Assembly: GCA_945861165.1 (NCBI GenBank)
Contig: CAMATO010000004.1
Coordinates: 1 to 26,811 of the forward strand
Length of the DNA: 26,811 nucleotides
Origin: Bifidobacterium breve
Lineage (GTDB): Bacteria > Actinomycetota > Actinomycetes > S36-B12 > UBA5976
Direction of reading: 5' to 3'
Shown one piece after another: positions 6,585-13,938 of this stretch. How positions within the stretch are numbered: the first letter of the stretch is position 1; each line of letters begins with the position of its first letter. The translations under genes were made by a program, and so were the position numbers. The notes below the pieces were generated by a model. That model searched no databases. It saw only the letters and a list, made by a program, of their open reading frames with translations, and was not told the DNA's origin.

Positions 6585-8156
6585 ATGTCTGAGTCATTTG
6601 ATTGCGTCATTTTGGGTGGCGGTCATAATGGTTTGACAAGTGCTGCTTATCTCGCAAAAGCAGGCAAATCAGTTCTTGTTTTGGAAGCTTTGGAAGAAAC
6701 CGGTGGCGCTGCAGTTTCAGTTAAACCATTTAAGGGACTTGATGCCAATCTTTCTCGTTACTCCTATCTTGTTTCTCTATTGCCTCAACAAATCATTGAT
6801 GAACTAGATCTAAAACTTAATTTGATTTCAAGAACTATTGGTTCCTACACACCTGTAAATGTTGAAGGAAAAGAAACAGGATTACTGGTTGAACGCACTT
6901 GGGGTGAAAGAACTAAAGAGTCCTTCAAATCAGTTACAGGATCAATGGATGAATTTAAGACCTGGAGTGATTTCTATTCTCGAATTGAAAAAGCAGCGCA
7001 AGTAATTGCTCCCACCATGCTTAATCCCCTTATTAGTCAAGACGAACTTAAACAATTAGTAATTGAAGCAACTGATCAAGAAACCTACGACTGGTTATTT
7101 ACTATCCCTATTACTGAAACGATAGAGAAACTTTTTAAAAATGATGTTGTTCGAGGTGTGGTTTTAACAGATGCACTTATTGGCACATTTACTGATGGGC
7201 GAGATAAAGATTTACTAGGCAATAGATGTTTTCTTTATCATTTAATTGGCAATGGCAATGGTGAATGGAAAGTTCCCCAAGGCGGAATGGGTCAAGTTAG
7301 CAAAGCTTTATCTCAAAAAGCACTTTCTTATGGTGCTCAAATTAGAACCAATAGCAAAGTCACAAAGGTTGTTTCTGATGGAAAAATTGCTACTGTCACC
7401 TATCTTGATAAAAATGGCACTGAGCAGGTGGTTACTACAAAGTATGTATTGAGCAATTTTGCTCCTAGTATTTTAAACAAATTACTTGGAAAAAATGATG
7501 ATTCCAAAGATGAAGGCTGTCAGGTTAAAATAAATATGCTTCTGACTCGCCTGCCAAAACTTAAATCAGGCGAAGATCCAACTTTAGCTTTTAGGGGCAC
7601 GTTGCACGTTAATGAAAAACTGACTGAATTAGATAAGTCTTTTCAGGAAGCAATATCGGGACAGATTCCAACAACACTTCCTTCTGAGATCTATTGCCAT
7701 ACCTTGACTGATAATTCGATTCTTTCTAAAGAACTACAAGATAAGGGTTATCACACAATCACCCTCTTTGGATTAAATACCCCAGCAGCACTCTTCGATA
7801 AAGACAATGACAAATCTCGAGAAAAAGTAAAAGAGTTGTATTTAGCTGGACTTAACTCTTTCTTCACCGAAAAAATTGAGGACTGTCTAGCAAAAGATAT
7901 TGACGGTAATCTCTGCATCGAAGTAAAAACTCCTCAAGATATTGCAGAATCAGTATTTCTACCCAGAGGAAATATTTTTCATCGAGAATTACAGTGGCCT
8001 TTTGCTGTAAGTAATCAAGAAATAGGTAAATGGGGTGTGGAAACAGATATTGCTAATGTCTTTATTTGTGGAGCAGGAGCTAAAAGAGGTGGCGCAGTTA
8101 GTGGAATTCCTGGAAGAAATGCAGCTCATGCAGTCTTAATGGCAAGCTTTATTTAA
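6585..8156 (+). CDS. FAD-dependent oxidoreductase, phytoene-dehydrogenase-like (PYROXD2 type)
   Basis: This 523-residue flavoprotein starts with a dinucleotide-binding fold: ILGGGHNGLTSAAYLAKAG at 9-27, with Glu34 ending the second strand. The C-terminal FAD motif VFICGAGAKRGGAVSGIPG is also present. This arrangement is typical of the phytoene-dehydrogenase-like branch that includes PYROXD2. No crtB, crtE or other carotenoid gene lies nearby, so a carotenoid role is not supported and the substrate is unknown. The ATG lacks a ribosome-binding site. Its 3' end overlaps the convergent DUF4396 gene by 21 bases. Confidence 0.8.
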   Translation: MSESFDCVILGGGHNGLTSAAYLAKAGKSVLVLEALEETGGAAVSVKPFKGLDANLSRYSYLVSLLPQQIIDELDLKLNLISRTIGSYTPVNVEGKETGLLVERTWGERTKESFKSVTGSMDEFKTWSDFYSRIEKAAQVIAPTMLNPLISQDELKQLVIEATDQETYDWLFTIPITETIEKLFKNDVVRGVVLTDALIGTFTDGRDKDLLGNRCFLYHLIGNGNGEWKVPQGGMGQVSKALSQKALSYGAQIRTNSKVTKVVSDGKIATVTYLDKNGTEQVVTTKYVLSNFAPSILNKLLGKNDDSKDEGCQVKINMLLTRLPKLKSGEDPTLAFRGTLHVNEKLTELDKSFQEAISGQIPTTLPSEIYCHTLTDNSILSKELQDKGYHTITLFGLNTPAALFDKDNDKSREKVKELYLAGLNSFFTEKIEDCLAKDIDGNLCIEVKTPQDIAESVFLPRGNIFHRELQWPFAVSNQEIGKWGVETDIANVFICGAGAKRGGAVSGIPGRNAAHAVLMASFI

Positions 8157-8576
8157 AGCTTGTAATCTCCAGTAGTTATATGGCAGTGGAGTTAAGAAGC
8201 CAACGATTAACATGATTGGAATTACCCACCAAACCAACATTGCTCCCCCAGTTAAAAAAATATCTGTAACATTCATCGCAACTTCCATAGAAATCATAGA
8301 AATTAAACTCATACCTATGGCAGTTTTAAATGCAAGATTTAAGGCCATTTGACGAGAAAGAATGAAAGTCTCTAACATGATCGAGGTAATGAGTCCATTA
8401 ATAATTGCCAGAAGCATTATTCCAAGCATTGGGAAAGCTATTTTTGTGGTTTGAAAAAAGTATATTGTCCCAAAATCGCCAATTGAGCAACCTAACAAAC
8501 ACCACAAAGTATTTTTTGATGCTTGAGTCCAGGTACTCCTGACTTTCCAAGATATATTTAAAGTCATTGTGCTCAT
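8136..8576 (-). CDS. DUF4396 membrane protein
   Basis: A 146-residue protein with four hydrophobic segments. The motifs LWCLLGCSIGDFG near the N terminus and GFLTPLPYNYWRLQALNKACH at the C terminus match DUF4396 as I recall it; the two conserved cysteines of CLLGC and the final CH are noteworthy for possible metal or thiol chemistry, but the function is unknown. The start could be the ATG at 8576 or the one at 8567. It lies 23 bases after cysE on the same strand, probably as the last gene of a cysK-cysE-DUF4396 operon, and overlaps the convergent oxidoreductase gene. Confidence 0.7.
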   Translation of the reverse strand: MSTMTLNISWKVRSTWTQASKNTLWCLLGCSIGDFGTIYFFQTTKIAFPMLGIMLLAIINGLITSIMLETFILSRQMALNLAFKTAIGMSLISMISMEVAMNVTDIFLTGGAMLVWWVIPIMLIVGFLTPLPYNYWRLQALNKACH

Positions 8577-8599
8577 GTCTTAAATACTACTCCTGTGTA

Positions 8600-9142
8600 T
8601 TAGATCATCCAGCTTTCTGAAGAGTCATATTCTGCTTTGGTTATCAATCTTTGATCAGAGCCAACCACGACTGTGTCTGATGACACATTCTTTGTCACCA
8701 CAGCATTAGCACCAATAATGGCGTTTTTGCCAATAGTTATATTTCCTAAAATTTTGGCACCAGCACCTACAAAGACACCATCTTCAATAGTTGGATGTCT
8801 TTTACCTTTATTTAATGATCTTGCACCCAGAGTTACGCCGTGATAAAACATAACGTCATCACCAATTATGGCAGTTTCACCAATTACTACACCCATACCA
8901 TGATCAATAAAAAATCTTCTCCCGATTTTAGCCCCTGGATGAATTTCTACTCCAGTTAAGAAACGATGATAAGTAGACATCAATCTTGCTAATAAATACA
9001 GTTTTCTGTTCCACACCCAATGAGTTATGCGATGTAGCCATACAGCATGTAAACCAGGAGATGCCAAAGCTAATTCTAATTTAGATTTAGGGGCTGGATC
9101 TCTAGTTAACGCTGCGTTTATGTCTTCTCTGAAACGAATCAT
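8600..9142 (-). CDS. cysE: Serine O-acetyltransferase
   Basis: This 180-residue enzyme transfers acetyl from acetyl-CoA to L-serine, giving O-acetylserine, the acceptor used by CysK. The N-terminal helical part (DPAPKSKLELALASPGLHAV, then WLHRITHWVWN) precedes a left-handed beta-helix of hexapeptide repeats. The catalytic region is visible as IHPGAKIGRRFFIDHGMGVV followed by FYHGVTLGA. It is the shorter EpsC/CysE type found in Gram-positives, without the long N-terminal extension of E. coli CysE. Its ATG overlaps the cysK stop (ATGA), indicating translational coupling. Confidence 0.95.
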   Translation of the reverse strand: MIRFREDINAALTRDPAPKSKLELALASPGLHAVWLHRITHWVWNRKLYLLARLMSTYHRFLTGVEIHPGAKIGRRFFIDHGMGVVIGETAIIGDDVMFYHGVTLGARSLNKGKRHPTIEDGVFVGAGAKILGNITIGKNAIIGANAVVTKNVSSDTVVVGSDQRLITKAEYDSSESWMI

Positions 9143-10071
9143 TGTTCCATTAAGTCTTGGTAAAGAACTGTTGATAAGTATCTTTCACCAAAAGATGGAA
9201 TAATTACCACAATAATTTTTCCGTCAAATTCTGGTCTCTTGGCAACCTGTGCTGCTGCCCAGAGAGCTGCACCTGAAGAAATTCCAGCAAGAATTCCTTC
9301 TTCTGTACCTGCGCGTCTGGCGTATTTAATTGCTTCTTCATTTGGAGCATCAAAAACTTCGTCATAAACTTTTGTGTCCAAAATGTCTGGCACAAAGTTT
9401 GGACCAATTCCTTGCAAAGGATGTCCTGCTGGCGTTCCACCATTAAGAATTGGCGAAGCTGCTGGTTCAACTGCAAATATTTTTATGTCTGGATTCTTTT
9501 CTTTCAAAACTTGCCCAACACCAGTGATAGTTCCACCAGTACCAATTCCTGCCACTACTGCTGCAACTTTTCCATCTGTGTCATTCCAGATTTCTAAAGC
9601 TGTTGTATTTCTGTGAATCTCTGGATTTGCTGGGTTTGCAAACTGTCTAACTAGAAGAGCACCGTCTTTACTGCCAATTTCTTCTGCTTTGGCAACGGCA
9701 CCTTTCATTCCTTCAGCACCTGGAGTTAGCACAAGTTGTGCACCGTAGGCCTTAATTAAAGTTCTACGTTCCTTACTTACAGAATCAGGCATCGTCAAAA
9801 TAACTTTGTATCCTCGGGCTGCGCCAACCATGGCCAATGCCACGCCAGTATTTCCAGAAGTAGCTTCAACAATTGAGCCACCTGGTTTTAATTTGCCAGA
9901 TTTTTCAGCATCATCAATCATTGCAATACCAATACGATCTTTAACTGTCGATGATGGATTATAAAATTCTAATTTTGCATAAACTTGGGCTTTAGCTCCG
10001 TCGGTGATGCGATTGATCTTTACTAATGGGGTATTTCCAACAACTTGGGTGATGTTGTCATATAGCTTCAT
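9139..10071 (-). CDS. cysK: Cysteine synthase A (O-acetylserine sulfhydrylase)
   Basis: This 310-residue PLP enzyme makes cysteine from O-acetylserine and sulfide. Lys44 in NPSSTVKDRIG is the PLP-binding lysine. EATSGNTGVALA is the substrate/acetate loop, and GIGTGGTITGVG binds the PLP phosphate. The length is normal and no regulatory CBS domain is present, so this is CysK rather than cystathionine beta-synthase. An AGGAG site lies nine bases before the ATG. It is the first gene of cysK-cysE-DUF4396. The divergent region holds a large palindrome (10152-10186) that could be a control site. Confidence 0.96.
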   Translation of the reverse strand: MKLYDNITQVVGNTPLVKINRITDGAKAQVYAKLEFYNPSSTVKDRIGIAMIDDAEKSGKLKPGGSIVEATSGNTGVALAMVGAARGYKVILTMPDSVSKERRTLIKAYGAQLVLTPGAEGMKGAVAKAEEIGSKDGALLVRQFANPANPEIHRNTTALEIWNDTDGKVAAVVAGIGTGGTITGVGQVLKEKNPDIKIFAVEPAASPILNGGTPAGHPLQGIGPNFVPDILDTKVYDEVFDAPNEEAIKYARRAGTEEGILAGISSGAALWAAAQVAKRPEFDGKIIVVIIPSFGERYLSTVLYQDLMEQ

Positions 10072-10151
10072 TTATAAGGTCTCCTGTTTATGAATGGATT
10101 AGCTTGATACTGCAACTTTAGATGAGTTCTACTGAGAGCGCGAGGCGGATA

Positions 10152-10186
10152 AATCACTTGCAAAGACTTTGCAACAACAAGTGATT
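10152..10186. promoter_or_regulatory. Nested palindrome between cysK and the thioredoxin-like gene
   Basis: AATCACTTG (10152-10160) is repeated inverted as CAAGTGATT (10178-10186). Inside lies a second perfect palindrome GCAAAG-A-CTTTGC (10160-10172). TTGACC (10185-10190), a good -35 for the plus-strand gene, overlaps the right arm. The layout suggests an operator controlling both divergent transcripts. No T-tract follows, so it is not a typical terminator. The regulator is unknown. Confidence 0.45.
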
Positions 10187-10242
10187 GACCTTTCTGACCC
10201 ACTAAATATGCGCTAACTTAAGCATTGAAGGAGGATGTAGTA

Positions 10243-10683
10243 ATGGATCATTGGTTACTAGTTGTGTCTGTGTTAGCACTATCAAGTGCGTTTGGTTTAT
10301 TCCTTCATTTCACTAGAGGAAAACTAACTAAGAAATATTCCAATGAAATATCTTTTGATCAACTAAAGGTTGGTCAGGAACTAGGAATGAAAGCAACAAT
10401 TTTACAATTCAAAACAGAATATTGCTCAACTTGTCCTGGAGTAAAAAGACAAATTAATGAACTTATCAAGAATGATGAAGGAATTTCTTTCTATGAAATT
10501 GATGCGGTTGAAAGAATTGAACTTGCCAAAAAGTTACATGTTAAAAGCTCCCCTACTGTTTTGTTTTTTAACAAAGCAGGTTTAGAGGAAGGCAGAATTA
10601 TTGGTGCTCCTAAAAAAGATCAATTACGAAATACCCTAGAAAAAATAACAACAATAGAGATGGAGAAAACAAATGCAAATTGA
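10243..10683 (+). CDS. Membrane-anchored thioredoxin-like protein
   Basis: A product of about 146 residues with one N-terminal hydrophobic helix (WLLVVSVLALSSAFGLFLHF) and a thioredoxin fold. The redox motif is TEYCSTCPGVKRQ, a CxxC in thioredoxin position, and SSPTVLFF carries the expected cis-proline. The start is the ATG at 10243, preceded by a perfect AAGGAGG at 10228-10234; a TTG six codons upstream lies before that site and is unlikely. It overlaps the DUF4395 gene by 11 bases. The function is probably thiol-disulfide exchange, with the topology undecided; being divergent from cysK fits a link to thiol or sulfur metabolism. Confidence 0.82.
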   Translation: MDHWLLVVSVLALSSAFGLFLHFTRGKLTKKYSNEISFDQLKVGQELGMKATILQFKTEYCSTCPGVKRQINELIKNDEGISFYEIDAVERIELAKKLHVKSSPTVLFFNKAGLEEGRIIGAPKKDQLRNTLEKITTIEMEKTNAN

Positions 10684-11086
10684 TGCCAGAGGTCCTAGAT
10701 TTGGTGCTGCAATAACACTGGTTGTCCTTTTACTTGTCATCTACTTTGATAGCGCTTTTCTACTTGCCATTCAAACTTTAGTTTGGGCAATAGGTGCAAT
10801 TGCCGGTCCGCACAAAAGTCCTTATGGATTCATTTTCAAAACATTAGTTAAGCCAAGACTAAAAAGTGTTGGAGAATTAGAAAACGTTAAACCTCCTCAA
10901 TTTTCTCAACTAGTTGGTTTCATATTTGGAGTCGTAGGTCTAATTGGTGTGGCAATTGGTAGTTCAACTGTGTTTCTAATAGCAACAGCATTTGCCCTAG
11001 CTGCAGCGTTTTTGAATTCTGTATTCAATTTCTGCCTAGGTTGCGAGATGTATTTACTCTTAGTAAGGGCAAGACTTATTAGATAG
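10673..11086 (+). CDS. DUF4395 membrane protein
   Basis: A 137-residue protein with about four hydrophobic segments. The start MQIDARGPRFGAAITLVVLL and the C-terminal FNFCLGCEMYLLL, with a membrane-embedded CLGC pair, match DUF4395, commonly found next to thioredoxin-like proteins in actinobacteria. It overlaps the thioredoxin-like gene by 11 bases and has a GGAG site upstream. I infer that its CLGC pair exchanges electrons with the neighbouring CSTC thioredoxin, similar in idea to membrane thiol relays, but this is not demonstrated for the family. Confidence 0.8.
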   Translation: MQIDARGPRFGAAITLVVLLLVIYFDSAFLLAIQTLVWAIGAIAGPHKSPYGFIFKTLVKPRLKSVGELENVKPPQFSQLVGFIFGVVGLIGVAIGSSTVFLIATAFALAAAFLNSVFNFCLGCEMYLLLVRARLIR

Positions 11087-11132
11087 TAGGCTCTGTAATT
11101 ATGTAGTGAGAAAGAACCGCAAGGGAGAAAAA

Positions 11133-12566
11133 GTGGGAATCAAACTGGGTCCAGTGGATTTATTGATAGACGGTGCGTGGACTAAATCTTCACAACGATT
11201 TCCAGTTTCTAACCCTGCTGATAATTCTGTAATCAGTGAAGTTGCAGACGCAACTGTTCAAGATGCAATTGCTTCAGTTGATTCATCCCACGAAGCCTTT
11301 AAGACGTTCTCCCAAACTTCACCAAGATCTCGTGCTGAGATTTTAAGAAAAGCATTTGAAATTATGACTAGTGAAATTGATTATTGTGCTGAGTTAATTT
11401 CACTAGAAAACGGCAAGGCACTTAAAGATGCTAAAGCCGAATCTGTTTATGCAGCTGAATTCTTTCGCTGGTTTTCCGAGGAAGCATCGAGAATCACTGG
11501 TGATTTTAGATATGCCCCAAATAGAGATAAAACAATCATCACCGATCACAAACCAATTGGTGTTGCAGCATTAATTACCCCTTGGAATTTTCCAGCTGCT
11601 ATGGCCACCAGAAAAATTGGTCCAGCTATTGCAGCAGGTTGCACCATGATTCTTAAACCAGCCTCTGAAACTCCGTTGACAGCACTGTGGATTGCAGATG
11701 TTATGCAAAGAGCAGGTGCGCCAAATGGTGTAGTTAATGTTCTTACCACTTCAAAATCTAGTGAAATTATTTCAACCATAATGAAAGATCAACGAGTTAA
11801 AACAGTTTCATTTACAGGTTCAACTTATGTAGGAAAAATTTTGCTCCACCAAGCCGCTGATTCAGTTATGCGTTGTTCCATGGAACTTGGTGGCAATGCC
11901 CCATTTTTGGTTCTAGAGGGTGCAAATGTTGATAGCGCTGTTGCCGGTGCCATGGTTGCCAAGATGCGAAATGGTGGTGCTGCTTGTACAGCCGCAAATA
12001 GATTCTATGTTCACGAATCTGTGTCAAAAGAATTTTCTCAAAAATTTGGTGCTGCTCTTGCGTCATTAAAAGTTGGTCCAGGAGTTAACCAAGACACCGA
12101 TTTAGGCGCAATGGTGAGCATCAAGGAAAGAGACAAGATTGTTGAGTTAATCGAGAAAGCAAAAGCTGAAGGTGCAAACGTTATTTCCACAACTAAAGTT
12201 CCTGATAGTGGAGCGTTCTTGTCTCCTCATGTAGTAACTGGGGTAAAACATGGTTCAGTTCTAACTAGAGAAGAAATTTTTGGCCCCGTTGCCCCAATAG
12301 TTGAATTCCAAAAACAATCAGCTGCAATCGAAATGGCAAACGACACAGAATATGGATTAATAAGTTATGTGTATGCCAAGGACGGTGCTGAAGGCATTAA
12401 AGTTGCCCGCCAAATGGATACGGGCATGGTGGCAATTAATCGAGGTGTCGCTTCTGATCCTGCTGCGCCATTTGGAGGCATGAAAGAATCTGGCTTAGGG
12501 CGCGAAGGTGGATTTGCAGGGATTCACGAATTCCTGGAACCACAATATTTTGCTGTTGATTTGTAG
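11133..12566 (+). CDS. gabD: Succinate-semialdehyde dehydrogenase (aldehyde dehydrogenase family)
   Basis: This protein of about 477 residues oxidises succinate semialdehyde to succinate with NAD(P)+, the last step of GABA breakdown. Visible family motifs are TPWNFPAAMATRK (catalytic Asn about 152), ILKPASETP (cofactor Lys about 175), FTGSTYVGK, MELGGNAPF (general base Glu about 251) and GGAACTAANRFYV (nucleophile Cys about 285). I chose GTG at 11133 because GGGAG lies five bases upstream; the frame is open to a GTG at 11106 without such a site. SSADH is the closest subfamily by motif pattern, but other semialdehydes cannot be excluded. It is on its own, 46 bases after DUF4395. Confidence 0.85.
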   Translation: MGIKLGPVDLLIDGAWTKSSQRFPVSNPADNSVISEVADATVQDAIASVDSSHEAFKTFSQTSPRSRAEILRKAFEIMTSEIDYCAELISLENGKALKDAKAESVYAAEFFRWFSEEASRITGDFRYAPNRDKTIITDHKPIGVAALITPWNFPAAMATRKIGPAIAAGCTMILKPASETPLTALWIADVMQRAGAPNGVVNVLTTSKSSEIISTIMKDQRVKTVSFTGSTYVGKILLHQAADSVMRCSMELGGNAPFLVLEGANVDSAVAGAMVAKMRNGGAACTAANRFYVHESVSKEFSQKFGAALASLKVGPGVNQDTDLGAMVSIKERDKIVELIEKAKAEGANVISTTKVPDSGAFLSPHVVTGVKHGSVLTREEIFGPVAPIVEFQKQSAAIEMANDTEYGLISYVYAKDGAEGIKVARQMDTGMVAINRGVASDPAAPFGGMKESGLGREGGFAGIHEFLEPQYFAVDL

Positions 12567-12617
12567 TTTAAAACTCTTCCTAAATAAATAAGTCAGAAAT
12601 CATATTTAGCTGTTTTC

Positions 12618-12641
12618 TTCACGAGTTCTTATAATCGTGAA
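12618..12641. terminator. Weak hairpin between convergent genes
   Basis: TTCACGA (12618-12624) pairs with TCGTGAA (12635-12641) across ten bases. It sits between the convergent SSADH and glutamate dehydrogenase genes. There is no clear T-tract on either side, so termination is only a guess. Confidence 0.35.
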
Positions 12642-12671
12642 CCAGAAAAGATAAAGTCTAAACAGTGTTTT

Positions 12672-13913
12672 TTAGAGTAAATCTCCTCGAAGTTTGAAAG
12701 CTGTGGCGACTCTTTCAACTGAAACCACAAATGCTGCTGTTCTTAAATCACATCCATATTTTTGAGATGCTTCCCAAGTTGAATCAAAAGCTATTTTCAT
12801 TCTGGTATCTAATTCATTTCTAAATCTTTCAATAGGCCATCTAAATTCTTGAATATTTTGAGTCCATTCAAAATATGAACCCATCACACCCCCTGCGTTT
12901 GCCAAGATATCTGGCACTACGACTACTCCGCGCTTTTGCAAAGCTGCATCGGCATTTAGAGACAACGGTTGGTTAGCGCCTTCAACAATAATCTTGGCTT
13001 GAATTTTATCTTGATTGGCACTATTTACTACACTTCCTAGTGCTGCTGGAATTAGCAAATCGCAATCCATAGTTAATATCTCATCCCCACTTACTTCTAT
13101 TCCCTCTGGAATTTCCGAAACTTTTTTATACTTACCAACAATTTCCTTTATATTAAATCCTTTTTCGTTTGTACGTCCACCCGTGACATCTGCCAAACCC
13201 ACAACTTTCATACCCACTTCTTGTGCAGCTAATGCTGCAAAAACGCCCACATTTCCAAATCCTTGAATAGCAACTCTGATATCACTCGGTTTTTTATTTA
13301 ATTTTTCTAAAGCTCCCATTGTTACACCAATTACACCTCTACCAGTTGCTTCTTCTCTGCCCGGTGCACCAAATAATCCCAATGGTTTACCAGTTACTAC
13401 GGCTGGTGAAAATCCATTAATTCTTTGATATTCATCCATGATCCATGCCATCGTTTGCGCATCTGTGCCCATATCAGGTGCAGGTACGTCACGATGTGGT
13501 CCCAAAACGTTAACTAACGTCCTAGTCCATCTTCTTGTTACTTCTTCTTTTTCTCTCACACTCAACGTGGCGGGATCAACAGTTACGCCGCCTTTACCAC
13601 CACCGAAGGGAACATCAACAAGCGCAGTTTTCCAAGTCATCAGACTTGCCAAGGCTCTTACTTCATCTAAATCAACTGATTGATGGTACCTGATTCCACC
13701 CTTTCTTGGACCTCTTGCTGAAGAGTGTTGAATTCGATAACCAGTTAAAACATCAATGCCACCAGATTCTCTTCTAAGTGGGATTGAAATAATTAATTCA
13801 CGTTCTGCTGTGGACAAAGCTTTAATAAAATCTTTAGAAAGTTTTAGTAATTCCCCTGCCCGAAATACGTATGAATTGACTTCTTCAAGTGCACTTACAC
13901 CTTTATTTTGCAT
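12672..13913 (-). CDS. gdhA: Glutamate dehydrogenase (Glu/Leu/Phe/Val family)
   Basis: This 413-residue enzyme interconverts glutamate and 2-oxoglutarate plus ammonia. The substrate region reads SSARGPRKGGIRYH (Lys71), then LMTWKTALVDVPFGGGKGG (Lys95, catalytic Lys107). The Rossmann domain shows VAIQGFGNVGVFAA. The length and the GPRKGGIRYH form fit the short hexameric NAD-type enzymes such as RocG/GudB, suggesting a catabolic role, though cofactor preference is inferred. AAGGA precedes the ATG. It lies 25 bases downstream of the ABC-F gene on the same strand and could be co-transcribed with it. Confidence 0.93.
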   Translation of the reverse strand: MQNKGVSALEEVNSYVFRAGELLKLSKDFIKALSTAERELIISIPLRRESGGIDVLTGYRIQHSSARGPRKGGIRYHQSVDLDEVRALASLMTWKTALVDVPFGGGKGGVTVDPATLSVREKEEVTRRWTRTLVNVLGPHRDVPAPDMGTDAQTMAWIMDEYQRINGFSPAVVTGKPLGLFGAPGREEATGRGVIGVTMGALEKLNKKPSDIRVAIQGFGNVGVFAALAAQEVGMKVVGLADVTGGRTNEKGFNIKEIVGKYKKVSEIPEGIEVSGDEILTMDCDLLIPAALGSVVNSANQDKIQAKIIVEGANQPLSLNADAALQKRGVVVVPDILANAGGVMGSYFEWTQNIQEFRWPIERFRNELDTRMKIAFDSTWEASQKYGCDLRTAAFVVSVERVATAFKLRGDLL

Positions 13914-13938
13914 TACTTCCTTCTAATGAGTTTAAGTT

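Noticed and set aside
6585..8156. Carotenoid biosynthesis gene (phytoene desaturase).
   Set aside because: The FAD motifs fit the broader phytoene-dehydrogenase-like family, but no other carotenoid gene is nearby and the sequence resembles the PYROXD2 branch more.
10072..10095. CAGGAGACCT upstream of cysK on the minus strand resembles part of the B12 box of cobalamin riboswitches.
   Set aside because: It coincides with the cysK ribosome-binding site, and the remaining conserved riboswitch elements and stems are missing in the short leader.
10225..10242. TTG start for the thioredoxin-like protein.
   Set aside because: The AAGGAGG lies inside that extension and is ideally spaced for the ATG at 10243.
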